From an uncultured Bulleidia sp. (GTDB lineage Bacteria > Bacillota_I > Bacilli_A > Erysipelotrichales > Erysipelotrichaceae), in assembly GCA_934754415.1 (NCBI GenBank), contig CAKVIS010000004.1, positions 1 through 64,000 on the forward strand: 64,000 nucleotides of DNA, in the 5' to 3' direction. This document shows positions 34,171 through 42,839 of this stretch, one piece after another. A model generated the notes under the pieces. That model was given only the letters and a program-made list of their open reading frames with translations. It ran no database searches and was not told the origin of the DNA. Made by a program: the position numbers and the translations under genes. Every line of letters starts with the position of its first letter. Position 1 is the first letter of the stretch.

Positions 34171-34198
34171 ATAATAGTTTACTATGTTTCCATGGCAA
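34171..34198 (-). promoter_or_regulatory. Promoter of the hydrolase-like gene
   Basis: -35 TTGCCA (34193-34198), 16-nt spacer, -10 TATTAT (34171-34176), directly after the valS terminator T-run. Confidence 0.6.
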
Positions 34199-34233
34199 AA
34201 AAAACACTAAGTAGGCAAAACCCACTTAGTGTA
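34196..34233 (-). terminator. Terminator of valS
   Basis: Minus strand: stem ACACTAAGT/ACTTAGTGT extended by GG/CC, followed by eight T, about 10 nt after the valS stop. Confidence 0.9.
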
Positions 34234-34241
34234 TAAAACTT

Positions 34242-36854
34242 TTATTTATTCAGTTCTTCTAATCTGGAAGAAATGACATCATATTGTTTTTGATATGCTT
34301 CCTGTTTTTTCTTTTCAGCATCAATCTTAGCCTGAGGAGCTTTAGCAAGGAATCCCTGATTGGATAAGATCTTCTTGGAACGCTGTAATTCACCGTTCAG
34401 TCTTTCCAGTTCAGCAGTCAATTTTGCCTTTTCTTCTTCAGGATCAGATAATTCACCACTAGGAATATACAGGGAACCTTCATAGACAGTTTCTACAGTC
34501 AGATCACCTTCCAATGTTGTATCCCATTCTGCTTTTGCCATCTTCTGTAACATAGCAGCAATATTGGCATCAGGAGTAATAACAGTACCATTAAGATCTT
34601 TTACCATGCAATGAATAGGTGCACTAGGTTTGAGATCATTAGCAACCTTTACTTCACGAATCTTCTGAATCATGGAAATCAGTCTTTCCATAGATTCCAT
34701 ATCTGTAGAAGGCACACCTTCAATCTTTTCAGGCCAGCTTTCCAGACAGATAGAGTCCTTATCATGAGGAAGAGTCAGATAGATTTCTTCAGTAACGAAT
34801 GGCATAAATGGATGCAACAATCTTAAACTTGCATTCAGAACTGTTAATAAAGTAGTCTGTGCACTGCGTTTTACATCGGAATCCTCACTGTTCAGACTTG
34901 ACTTTGAGAATTCCACATACCAGGAACAGAAGTCATTCCATACAAAGGAGTACAGTTCATTTCCTACAAGAGCAAATTCATACTTCTCCATATTTTCTGT
35001 AACATGAGCAATGGTATCATTCAGCTTATTCAAAATCCATGCATCTGCACTGGACACATGAGAGTAATCGCAATTCTTCAGATTGTTGTCTTCATCAAGA
35101 TTCATAAGAACAAATCTAGAAGCATTCCAGATCTTATTAATAAAATTCCATGCAGCCTCCACTTTGGAAGGAATATAACGCATATCCTGACCTGGTGTGG
35201 AATTCGTAGTCAGGAAGAAACGTAAGGCATCTACACCATACTCATCAATGACCTTCATAGGGTCAATTCCGTTCCCTAAGGATTTGGACATCTTTCTTCC
35301 CTGTTCATCACGAATAAGACCATGAATCAGTACATCTTTAAACGGTCTGTTATGGGTAAAATGTCTTGCCTGGAAAGCCATACGTGCAACCCAGAAGAAG
35401 ATAATATCATAGCCAGTAACCATAGTACTTGTAGGATAGTAACGTGTTAAATCTTCTGTCTGTTCAGGCCATCCAAGAGTAGCAAAAGGCCATAGTGCAC
35501 TGGAGAACCATGTATCTAATACATCTTCATCCTGTGTCCAGTTTTCAATGTCCTTTGGAGCTTCTTCTCCAACATAGGTTTCCCCTGTTGCATTGTTATA
35601 CCAAGCAGGAATTCTGTGACCCCACCATAACTGTCTGGAAATACACCAGTCTTCAATATTTTCCAGCCATTGTGTAAATGTCTTTTCAAATCTTTCAGGA
35701 TAGAATGTAATCTTCTGATCAGGATCTTCCTGGTTTTTTAAGACATCTTCAGCAAGAGGTTTCATTTTGACAAACCACTGCTGAGACAGATATGGTTCAA
35801 CAACACAGTGTGTTCTTTCAGAGTGAGCAACATTATGTGTAATGTCTTCGATATGATCCATAACATCTTTTGCTTCGAATTCTTTTACCAGTTCTTCTCT
35901 GCATGCATAACGATCCATACCTTCATACTTTCCACATAAAGCATTCATAGTTCCATCCGGATTCATACAGATAGGTTTTTCCAGACCATGACGCTGTGCA
36001 ATAGCATAGTCATTAGGATCATGTGCAGGAGTACATTTCATGATACCTGTACCAAATCCGATTTCAATGTATGTATCCCCGATAATAGGTAATTCTTTAC
36101 CATTGGCAGGGTTGATGCAGTGTTTACCGATTAAATGTTTGGTCTTTTCATCTTCAGGGTTAACAACTACGCAGACATCACCGAACATAGTTTCAGGACG
36201 TGTTGTTGCAACGATAAAATGTTCATGATCTTCTACTGTGTAATAGTTCATGTAGTACATCTTACCAGGATCATCCTGATAATATACTTCGATATTACTT
36301 AAAGCTGTTCTTGCTTCAGGGTCCCAGTTGATAATTCTCCAGCCTCTGTAAATAAGACCTTCATTGTACAGGGAAATAAATACGTGCTTAACGGCATTGT
36401 TAAACCCTTCGTCCATTGTAAATCTCTCTCTGGAGTAGTCTAAGGAATTACCAAGTTTAGCCCATTGTTTACGAATAGTAGAAGCGTACTCTTCTTTCCA
36501 TTCCCAAGCTCTTTCAAGAAATTTTTCTCTTCCGATATCGTATCTGGAAATACCTTCGCCTTTTAAACGGGCATCAACTTTAGCCTGCGTGGCAATTCCT
36601 GCATGGTCCATACCTGGCAGATATAACATGTCATATCCCTGCATTCTTTTATAACGTGCAATGATATCCTGTAAAGTATTATCCCATGCGTGGCCAATGT
36701 GCAGAATACCTGTAACATTAGGTGGTGGAATAACAATTGTAAATGGGTCTTTAGACTTATCGCCTGCAGTAAAGTACCCTTTTTTCAACCATTCATCGTA
36801 ACGACCTTCTTCCACTTTAAGATGGTCATATTTTTGGTCAAGATTCTTTTCCAT
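34242..36854 (-). CDS. valS: Valyl-tRNA synthetase
   Basis: Class I synthetase with editing domain, 870 aa. HIGH motif in PPPNVTGILHIGHAWDNTLQD, editing (CP1) motif ATTRPETMFGDV, KMSKS loop GRKMSKSLGNGIDP, and a C-terminal coiled coil (EEEKAKLTAELERLNGEL). The length and the coiled-coil arm fit ValRS rather than IleRS or LeuRS. Expressed from a T-box leader with its own promoter. Confidence 0.97.
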   Translation of the reverse strand: MEKNLDQKYDHLKVEEGRYDEWLKKGYFTAGDKSKDPFTIVIPPPNVTGILHIGHAWDNTLQDIIARYKRMQGYDMLYLPGMDHAGIATQAKVDARLKGEGISRYDIGREKFLERAWEWKEEYASTIRKQWAKLGNSLDYSRERFTMDEGFNNAVKHVFISLYNEGLIYRGWRIINWDPEARTALSNIEVYYQDDPGKMYYMNYYTVEDHEHFIVATTRPETMFGDVCVVVNPEDEKTKHLIGKHCINPANGKELPIIGDTYIEIGFGTGIMKCTPAHDPNDYAIAQRHGLEKPICMNPDGTMNALCGKYEGMDRYACREELVKEFEAKDVMDHIEDITHNVAHSERTHCVVEPYLSQQWFVKMKPLAEDVLKNQEDPDQKITFYPERFEKTFTQWLENIEDWCISRQLWWGHRIPAWYNNATGETYVGEEAPKDIENWTQDEDVLDTWFSSALWPFATLGWPEQTEDLTRYYPTSTMVTGYDIIFFWVARMAFQARHFTHNRPFKDVLIHGLIRDEQGRKMSKSLGNGIDPMKVIDEYGVDALRFFLTTNSTPGQDMRYIPSKVEAAWNFINKIWNASRFVLMNLDEDNNLKNCDYSHVSSADAWILNKLNDTIAHVTENMEKYEFALVGNELYSFVWNDFCSWYVEFSKSSLNSEDSDVKRSAQTTLLTVLNASLRLLHPFMPFVTEEIYLTLPHDKDSICLESWPEKIEGVPSTDMESMERLISMIQKIREVKVANDLKPSAPIHCMVKDLNGTVITPDANIAAMLQKMAKAEWDTTLEGDLTVETVYEGSLYIPSGELSDPEEEKAKLTAELERLNGELQRSKKILSNQGFLAKAPQAKIDAEKKKQEAYQKQYDVISSRLEELNK

Positions 36855-36868
36855 AGTTTGATCTCCTT

Positions 36869-37086
36869 AAAAATAATTAAAAGCGTCCTTTATGCAAAGG
36901 ACGCAGGACATACGTGGTACCACTATTGCTTACTTCTCAAAATGCGTAACGTGCAAACAACGGAATATCTTACTGTTTTCAGACATTCAGCTCCAGGAGG
37001 ACTTCAGAAATGCGCCTATCTGTTTACACCAGCCACAGACTCTCTATACAGTACGTAGAATTTCTTACTACTTCCCTTCTTCACTT
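36869..37086 (-). ncRNA. T-box riboswitch of valS
   Basis: Leader of about 215 nt. On the minus strand it shows the stem I element AGAGAGTCTGTGGCTGG, a probable specifier GTC (Val) in GAATGTCTGAAAAC, the T-box core AATAGTGGTACCACG (plus-strand positions 36913-36927), and a terminator stem GCGTCCTTT/AAAGGACGC (36883-36904) with a T-rich tail. Uncharged tRNA-Val would stabilise the antiterminator. The element order and the downstream valS make the call secure; the specifier is inferred. Confidence 0.93.
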
Positions 37087-37092
37087 GAAACC

Positions 37093-37120
37093 ATTATAGC
37101 CTAAGAAAAAATGAAATCAA
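37093..37120 (-). promoter_or_regulatory. valS promoter
   Basis: -35 TTGATT (37115-37120), 16-nt spacer, -10 TATAAT (37093-37098). The -35 overlaps the stop codon of the preceding small membrane-protein gene. Confidence 0.8.
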
Positions 37121-37380
37121 TGTTTAATGTATTCTCTGAGCAGATAAATTGCTCTGGATTTCATTACAACAGACGTCAGAATACCACTGAGCAATGCTAC
37201 ACCTCCATAAACACCCAAACGTATATACGGGCCGGCATCAATCATAAACTCTATAAGGAGAGATACAGAAGACAGCATTAGAAAGATAACTGCATATACA
37301 ACCATACTGCACAGAAAGAATCTTCTTTCACGTTTATGCAGCCTTGAAGAGGAATGTATAGTCTTCTTTTTCATTTCCAC
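37117..37380 (-). CDS. Small two-helix membrane protein, unknown
   Basis: Protein of 87 aa with a basic N terminus (KKKTIHSSSRLHKRERR) and two hydrophobic segments at about residues 23-46 and 53-72, ending in basic residues. No family was recognised. It follows ruvB by 20 nt and ends at the valS promoter, so it is the last gene of the obgE-ruvA-ruvB unit. The first start is a GTG at 37380; an ATG two codons later is also possible, and the SD is ambiguous (AGGTGG). Confidence 0.55.
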   Translation of the reverse strand: MEMKKKTIHSSSRLHKRERRFFLCSMVVYAVIFLMLSSVSLLIEFMIDAGPYIRLGVYGGVALLSGILTSVVMKSRAIYLLREYIKH

Positions 37381-37400
37381 CTGCCACCTTTCTTGAATCT

Positions 37401-38408
37401 TCAGAATAACGCAGTTTGCCTGGTAATGTGTAAATGTTCGTATGCTTTTTCTGTTGCAACTCTTCCACGACTTGTTCTGTTCACAAAACCAATCTGAATA
37501 AGATAAGGTTCATAAACATCTTCAAGTGTCGTTGTTTCTTCAGATATAGCATTTGCCAGAGAATCCAGTCCTACAGGTCCGCCATGGAACCTCTCGATAA
37601 TTCCACGAAGATATCTTAAGTCAACTTCATCGAGTCCCAGACTGTCAACATGCAATCTGTTTAAGGAATCCTTGGATACCTGTTCAGAAATAACACCATC
37701 ATTCAAAACCTGAGCAAAATCTCTGATACGTCGTAACAGTCTGTTGGCAATTCGTGGAGTGCCTCTGGATCTCATGGCAATCTCACATACTGCTGTATCA
37801 TCAATGGTACATCCCAGTACTCTTGCACTTCTTGCAACAATACTGGAAAGCTGCTCATTAGTGTAATAATTCAATTTGGATACTATACCAAATCTGTCTC
37901 TGAGAGGAGAAGAAAGGTCTCCTGCTCTTGTTGTTGCACCAACAAGAGTAAATGGAGGAAGATCCAGACGAATTGATCTTGCTTCGGATTCTTTTCCTAC
38001 CATGACATCGATATAGAAGTCCTCCATAGCAGAATACAACACTTCTTCCACTACTTTAGGAATTCTGTGAATTTCATCAATAAACAGAATATCTCCAGGT
38101 TCCAAAACAGATAAAACAGCTGCAAGATCACCTGCTTTTTCAATACTTGGTCCGGAAACAGTTTTGATATTAGAATGCATCTCATGAGCAAGAATATAGG
38201 CAAGTGTCGTTTTACCAAGTCCTGGAGGACCATATAGCAAAACATGGTCTAAAGATTCATTACGTTGTAAAGCTGCCTGAATAAATATTTTCAGGTTTTC
38301 TTTCAGATCATCCTGTCCTACATATTCTTCCAATGAAGAAGGACGAATAGACTCTTCTTCATCTTCCGCATTTTTCGTCCCGGATAATAAATCTCTTTCG
38401 TCGTCCAT
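37401..38408 (-). CDS. ruvB: Holliday junction branch-migration ATPase RuvB
   Basis: AAA+ motor that with RuvA migrates Holliday junctions. Signature [19 protein letters not shown], Walker [11 protein letters not shown], Walker [10 protein letters not shown], sensor region [18 protein letters not shown], and a C-terminal winged helix. 335 aa, normal. Starts 5 nt after ruvA. No ruvC is present; RecU in this window probably supplies the resolvase. Confidence 0.97.
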   Translation of the reverse strand: MDDERDLLSGTKNAEDEEESIRPSSLEEYVGQDDLKENLKIFIQAALQRNESLDHVLLYGPPGLGKTTLAYILAHEMHSNIKTVSGPSIEKAGDLAAVLSVLEPGDILFIDEIHRIPKVVEEVLYSAMEDFYIDVMVGKESEARSIRLDLPPFTLVGATTRAGDLSSPLRDRFGIVSKLNYYTNEQLSSIVARSARVLGCTIDDTAVCEIAMRSRGTPRIANRLLRRIRDFAQVLNDGVISEQVSKDSLNRLHVDSLGLDEVDLRYLRGIIERFHGGPVGLDSLANAISEETTTLEDVYEPYLIQIGFVNRTSRGRVATEKAYEHLHITRQTALF

Positions 38409-38413
38409 AAGAA

Positions 38414-39001
38414 TTATCCCTTCAGTGCCTGTTTGGAAAGATACTGTAATCCAAGCTTAAGATATGCCTGAGTTGTCAGTCCTTCCTTTTCTTTCATGAT
38501 ATGTACGGCTTTGGAAATCTCAGATTCTCTATAGCCGAAGGATTTTAATGCTTCACAGGCGTCCTGAATCTCCTGAGGAAGACTCTTTTTCTCCTGTGGA
38601 GTATCTACAGGGATTAAATGACCTTTCAGATCCAGCACAATCTGGCTTGCTGCCTTAGCGCCAATACCAGGCATTGTCTTCAGGAATTTTACATCGCCTG
38701 TTTCTATTGCATTTATCAATTCATTTGAGCCTGCTTTATGCAGAATATTGATAGCAGTCTTAGGACCTATTCCCTTAACACTGATCAGTTTCAGAAAAAT
38801 AGATTTTTCCTGCATGGATTCAAATCCATACAAATGCATATCATTTTCCAAAATCTGCAGATACGTATAAATCTGTGCTGTTTCACCAGAATGTACTTTT
38901 TCCACATGCGGATAATACAGCTCCCAGCCCATACCGTCATGGTCAATAACAATAGAGTCAGCCCCTACTGAAACAATAGTTCCTTTGATAAATGCTATCA
39001 T
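38414..39001 (-). CDS. ruvA: Holliday junction branch-migration protein RuvA
   Basis: Tetrameric junction-binding subunit, 195 aa. OB domain at the N terminus ([20 protein letters not shown]), a helix-hairpin-helix pair with [15 protein letters not shown] and [17 protein letters not shown], and a C-terminal RuvB-interacting domain. Lies between obgE and ruvB with 3- and 5-nt gaps, a tight operon. Confidence 0.96.
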   Translation of the reverse strand: MIAFIKGTIVSVGADSIVIDHDGMGWELYYPHVEKVHSGETAQIYTYLQILENDMHLYGFESMQEKSIFLKLISVKGIGPKTAINILHKAGSNELINAIETGDVKFLKTMPGIGAKAASQIVLDLKGHLIPVDTPQEKKSLPQEIQDACEALKSFGYRESEISKAVHIMKEKEGLTTQAYLKLGLQYLSKQALKG

Positions 39002-39004
39002 GCA

Positions 39005-40276
39005 CTACTCCTTATATCCCATTAAATGGTTACCAATAATTACCTGATCACCATCTCTGGCACCTGCTTTATATAAAGCATCATCGACACCCATCTGTGT
39101 AACTTTTAAAGCAAACTGATATGCCTGATCAGGGTCATCCATATCAATGGTATCAGATAGTCTGTCAAGTTTCTCACTTTCAACTTTCCATCTGTGAGGT
39201 CCTTGTTTAACAATATAGAAATCAGGTCTTTGTGGCTTGTACTTATATACCACCGTTTCTTCCATTGGCTGTGGATTTTCTGCTTCAGCCTGCTTAGCCT
39301 TTTCAATTTCATCCATTGCAGCAAACAATACTGCGTTAAGACCTTCATGTTTCATGGCACTGATTTCATACACTTTTACATCAGGAAATTCCTTTTTAAA
39401 TTCATTCAGATATTCCTGTGCATATTCATCGTCCATTTTATTAGCAACAACAATCTGAGGTTTCTGAACGAGATCTTCCCCATAAGTAGCAAGTTCTTTA
39501 TTGATAATCTTGTAATTCTCATTAGGATCACCCTGACTTCCGGACATATCCAGAATGTGAATAAGAACTCGACATCTTCTGATGTGTCTTAAAAATTCAT
39601 GACCAAGCCCTTTGCCTTCTCCTGCTCCCTCAATAAGACCAGGCATATCTGCTAAGACAAAACCGCTGTCTCCAATAGGAACAACACCTATATTTGGTTC
39701 AATAGTTGTAAATGGATATGCAGCAATTTCAGGTTTGGCATTTGTTACTACGGATAAGAAAGTAGATTTACCTACAGATGGAAACCCAATTAACCCGGCA
39801 TCAGCCAGCAATCTCAATTCAAGCTGTACATCGAGACTTTCACCAATTTCACCAGGTTGAGCATATTCCGGAGTATCATTTCTTGCAGTTGCAAAGTGAT
39901 AATTACCCAGACCGCCCTTTCCACCATGAGCAACAAGAACCTTCTGGCCAGGCTTAGTAAGGTCAGCTAAAAGATCGTTGTTTGCAGCATTTCTAACCAT
40001 AGTACCTAAAGGTACAGGAATAACGATATCATCTCCGGATTTACCATGCATTTTTTTTATAAGGCCTGGAGAACCATTTCCTGCTTTAACGGTTTTAGTA
40101 AAACGTAATTTAATCAAAGTTGTTTCATTTGTATCTACAGCGAAATAAATGTCTCCACCATTACCGCCATCTCCACCGAACGGGCCTCCGTTTGGATAGA
40201 ATTTTTCTCTTCTCCAGGCAACACAACCTCTTCCGCCGTCGCCTGCTTTTAAGTGGAGTTTTACAAGATCGATCAT
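39005..40276 (-). CDS. obgE: GTPase ObgE/CgtA
   Basis: Ribosome-assembly and stress-linked GTPase, 423 aa. Glycine-rich Obg fold (GDGGRGCVAWRREKF, GGDGGNGGDI), G1 GFPSVGKST, G3 ADMPGLIEGA, G4 NKMD, and a C-terminal OCT domain of about 70 residues. SD AGGAGG. The gene follows a terminator that separates it from rpmA, so expression relies on read-through or an unseen promoter. Confidence 0.96.
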   Translation of the reverse strand: MIDLVKLHLKAGDGGRGCVAWRREKFYPNGGPFGGDGGNGGDIYFAVDTNETTLIKLRFTKTVKAGNGSPGLIKKMHGKSGDDIVIPVPLGTMVRNAANNDLLADLTKPGQKVLVAHGGKGGLGNYHFATARNDTPEYAQPGEIGESLDVQLELRLLADAGLIGFPSVGKSTFLSVVTNAKPEIAAYPFTTIEPNIGVVPIGDSGFVLADMPGLIEGAGEGKGLGHEFLRHIRRCRVLIHILDMSGSQGDPNENYKIINKELATYGEDLVQKPQIVVANKMDDEYAQEYLNEFKKEFPDVKVYEISAMKHEGLNAVLFAAMDEIEKAKQAEAENPQPMEETVVYKYKPQRPDFYIVKQGPHRWKVESEKLDRLSDTIDMDDPDQAYQFALKVTQMGVDDALYKAGARDGDQVIIGNHLMGYKE

Positions 40277-40295
40277 AGTTTACCTCCTTCTTTGT

Positions 40296-40332
40296 TGAAA
40301 AACGCCCCTGACTTCTTTGTCAGGAGCGTTTG
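40296..40332 (-). terminator. Intrinsic terminator between rpmA and obgE
   Basis: Minus strand: stem AAACGC-CCTGAC/GTCAGG-GCGTTT with one mismatch and a TTTTT tail. It would attenuate transcription from the rplU promoter into obgE-ruvAB. Confidence 0.85.
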
Positions 40333-40348
40333 TTTTAAGATACGTGAT

Positions 40349-40636
40349 TTAAGCTTCCTGTGGATAAACAGAAACCTGCTTTTTATCCTTGCCTAGGCGT
40401 TCATACTTAACAATACCGCTTGCTGTAGCAAATAAAGTATCGTCTCCACCGCGCTTAACATTTAAACCAGGATAAATTCTTGTACCTCTCTGGCGATAAA
40501 TGATAGAACCGCAGTTTGCAAACTGTCCGTCTGCTTTCTTCGCACCAAGACGTCTACCGGCAGAGTCACGGCCGTTCTTTGTGGAAGATACACCCTTTTT
40601 ACTGGCGAAGAACTGAATATCTAATGTGAATTTCAT
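40349..40636 (-). CDS. rpmA: 50S ribosomal protein L27 with cleavable N-terminal extension
   Basis: Protein of 95 aa. Typical L27 core [21 protein letters not shown]. The Firmicutes N-terminal extension [10 protein letters not shown] precedes ASKKG; the Prp protease cleaves after the FF pair, exposing the residues that reach the peptidyl-transferase centre. The protease gene prp lies directly upstream in the same operon, 5 nt away. Confidence 0.97.
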   Translation of the reverse strand: MKFTLDIQFFASKKGVSSTKNGRDSAGRRLGAKKADGQFANCGSIIYRQRGTRIYPGLNVKRGGDDTLFATASGIVKYERLGKDKKQVSVYPQEA

Positions 40637-40641
40637 GGTTT

Positions 40642-40950
40642 CTACACCTCCATTTTAATTTTTACATACTGACTGTGAACTTCTTCAACTGTTTTTAATT
40701 GAATCAGTCCTGTTCTCATCACAAACTCAGTATTTTGATTTGGATGAGCGATAGAAATATCCAGTACATTATCAGATACTTCTACTTTTTCATGAAGTAG
40801 TTCGTCTACAGCATTGGCCAGGCCAAATGTTATGGCACTGACTGCAGCACAAACCAGATCATGTCCATGTGTTGCTGAACCTGAATGTCCACTTACACAA
40901 ATACGTGTAATCTGTTTCTGTTCATTTTCAACTACACGAATTGTAATCAT
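40642..40950 (-). CDS. prp: Ribosomal-processing cysteine protease Prp
   Basis: Protein of 102 aa (YsxB family) that removes the N-terminal extension of L27. Catalytic His22 in VSGHSGSA and Cys34 in [12 protein letters not shown] are both present at the positions described for Staphylococcus aureus Prp. Sits between rplU (2-nt gap) and rpmA (5-nt gap). Confidence 0.95.
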   Translation of the reverse strand: MITIRVVENEQKQITRICVSGHSGSATHGHDLVCAAVSAITFGLANAVDELLHEKVEVSDNVLDISIAHPNQNTEFVMRTGLIQLKTVEEVHSQYVKIKMEV

Positions 40951-40952
40951 GC

Positions 40953-41264
40953 TTAAGCCTCAATAGAAACAACTGTCAGCTTTGTATATGGCTGACGATG
41001 TCCTTGACGACGACGTGTAGCACCTTTCTTAGGCTTGTACTTGAAGATACGAATCTTCTTTCCTTTACCCTGTTTTACTACTGTACAAGTGACTTTAGCA
41101 CCTTCTACATAAGGAGTACCAATCTTAGTAGCATCATCAGATACTAAGCAAACCTTATCAAAAACTACTGTTTCACCTGCTTCAACGTTAAGCTTTTCAA
41201 CATAGATTTCTTGACCAGCTTCAACCTTGAGTTGCTTTCCGCCTGTTTCGATAACTGCGAACAT
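40953..41264 (-). CDS. rplU: 50S ribosomal protein L21
   Basis: 103-aa ribosomal protein. [18 protein letters not shown] start and the basic C-terminal [20 protein letters not shown] then RQPYT identify L21. SD AGGAGG. First gene of rplU-prp-rpmA, behind an L21 leader. Confidence 0.97.
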   Translation of the reverse strand: MFAVIETGGKQLKVEAGQEIYVEKLNVEAGETVVFDKVCLVSDDATKIGTPYVEGAKVTCTVVKQGKGKKIRIFKYKPKKGATRRRQGHRQPYTKLTVVSIEA

Positions 41265-41277
41265 TTCTTACACCTCC

Positions 41278-41376
41278 TGTTACTTCATACATCTTAAGAC
41301 GCGCCATGAAGGGAACATTTCTGTATTTAACCCTTTTCTGTGCGGTTACAGACCTCGCAAGAGGGCCTGATAACGT
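41278..41376 (-). promoter_or_regulatory. L21 leader RNA
   Basis: About 100 nt between promoter and rplU. On the minus strand it has a CAGGCCCTCTTGCGAGGTCTG hairpin, the conserved GTAACCGCACAG segment, and an AAGGG/CCCTT pairing. Position and these motifs fit the Firmicutes L21 leader used for autoregulation. A covariance search would confirm it. Confidence 0.75.
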
Positions 41377-41380
41377 GATG

Positions 41381-41408
41381 ATTATACCATAGAAACTATC
41401 TACGTCAA
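41381..41408 (-). promoter_or_regulatory. Promoter of rplU-prp-rpmA
   Basis: -35 TTGACG (41403-41408), 16-nt spacer, -10 TATAAT (41381-41386). Confidence 0.85.
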
Positions 41409-41414
41409 TGTGTT

Positions 41415-41645
41415 TTAGAGCAATTTAGAAAGCTTTTTTGCATACTTGATGCGTTCTTTCTCATCACAGTTTGACAACATGGTAAACAGGCTGAAGATTT
41501 TCAGTTTTTTAGCTGTTGAATACAAATCGTTCATTTCTACTTTGATAATGTAGGGATTCAGCTTATCACAGAATTCCTGTGCATTCACTGCTACGTTTTC
41601 GCGTACCATATCCAGAAATTCTACACCTAATCTATTTACTGCCAT
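41415..41645 (-). CDS. Small helical protein of unknown function
   Basis: 76-aa soluble, mostly helical protein with one central Cys-Asn region (LSNCDEKERIKYAKKLSKLL at the end). No family recognised. It begins 9 nt after thiI stops, with AGGAGG as SD, and is the last gene of ezrA-nifZ-thiI. Tight spacing and a proper SD argue it is real; function is unknown. Confidence 0.6.
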   Translation of the reverse strand: MAVNRLGVEFLDMVRENVAVNAQEFCDKLNPYIIKVEMNDLYSTAKKLKIFSLFTMLSNCDEKERIKYAKKLSKLL

Positions 41646-41654
41646 AGGTACCTC

Positions 41655-42839
41655 CTAGAGAAAATCCTCTTCCTTCTGCTGTTCAACTACAACCACTTTT
41701 TCTTCATCAAGACAAGTTTGTAATAATGCTTCATAATCTACCATCTTTTCAAATTCTTCTGCTTTTTCAATAGATGGCTTAGTGACAGGATTCTTTGGAT
41801 CAAAGATTGTACAGCAGTCTTCATATGGAAGAATGGATGTTTCATAGGTACCAATCTTTCTTGCAAGAGCAATAATTTCCACCTTATCATAACAAACAAG
41901 AGGTCTGATAATCGGAAGATGCACTACATCATTGATACAAACCATAGATTCCAATGTCTGAGAAGCGACCTGTCCAACACTTTCACCTGTTCCAATCGCA
42001 AGACATTTTGTCTTTGCACAAAGTCTTTCAGCAAGTCTGAACATCATTCGTCTCATTAGGGTAACAGCATACGGGTCCCCTGCTGTTTTATAAATCTGAA
42101 GCTGGATATCTGTGAAATTTAAAATATGTACTTTCATCTTTCCCTGATATTCGCTCATCATCGTAGCAAGTTCCAAGACTTTATCCTGTGCAGCCTGAGA
42201 AGTATATGGTGGAGATGCATAATGTACAGCTTCTACTTCAATACCTCTTTTCATAATTTCATAAGCAGCTACAGGAGAATCAATCCCACCTGATAACATC
42301 AGCAGAACCTTACCATTAATACCTGTCGGATAGCCACCAGCTCCCTGAATCTTTTCAGAGGTAATATAGGTAAATTCCTGTTGCACTTCTACACGGATAG
42401 ATAATTCAGGATTATGCACATCCACTTTCAAATCTGTTTTATTTAAAATAAGACCTGCCACAGCTCTGTTGATTTCATCAGAACTCATTGGAAAAGACTT
42501 ATCATGTCTTTTGGTAATCATCTTGAATGTCTTCTTGTCAGTTTCCTGTGCTATACGAAGACAGGCATTCTGAATATCTTCCAGAGTACTTGGGACTTTT
42601 TCTGTAAAAGAGAAAGAAGAAATACCAAATACTTTCTGAAGTTTTTCTTTTATCAGTTCATGATCTTCTCCATGAAGTTTGATATAAATACGATCATGTG
42701 TTCTCTGATATGTTAAAGAAGGAAAATCTTTTAACATATTTCGGATATTCTTATCCAGTCGTTTTATAAATTCTTTTCTGTTTTTTCCTTTAGTACTCAA
42801 TTCGCCATAGCGAATTAACACTGTATCATAATTCACCAT
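41655..42839 (-). CDS. thiI: tRNA 4-thiouridine synthase ThiI
   Basis: Adds sulfur to U8 of tRNA and can feed thiamine synthesis. Ferredoxin-like NFLD and THUMP domains at the N terminus (to about 165), then the PP-loop MLSGGIDSPVAAYEIMKRG. At 394 aa it lacks the C-terminal rhodanese domain of the Escherichia coli enzyme, like Bacillus ThiI, so sulfur should come directly from the partner cysteine desulfurase encoded just upstream (14-nt overlap). Confidence 0.95.
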   Translation of the reverse strand: MVNYDTVLIRYGELSTKGKNRKEFIKRLDKNIRNMLKDFPSLTYQRTHDRIYIKLHGEDHELIKEKLQKVFGISSFSFTEKVPSTLEDIQNACLRIAQETDKKTFKMITKRHDKSFPMSSDEINRAVAGLILNKTDLKVDVHNPELSIRVEVQQEFTYITSEKIQGAGGYPTGINGKVLLMLSGGIDSPVAAYEIMKRGIEVEAVHYASPPYTSQAAQDKVLELATMMSEYQGKMKVHILNFTDIQLQIYKTAGDPYAVTLMRRMMFRLAERLCAKTKCLAIGTGESVGQVASQTLESMVCINDVVHLPIIRPLVCYDKVEIIALARKIGTYETSILPYEDCCTIFDPKNPVTKPSIEKAEEFEKMVDYEALLQTCLDEEKVVVVEQQKEEDFL

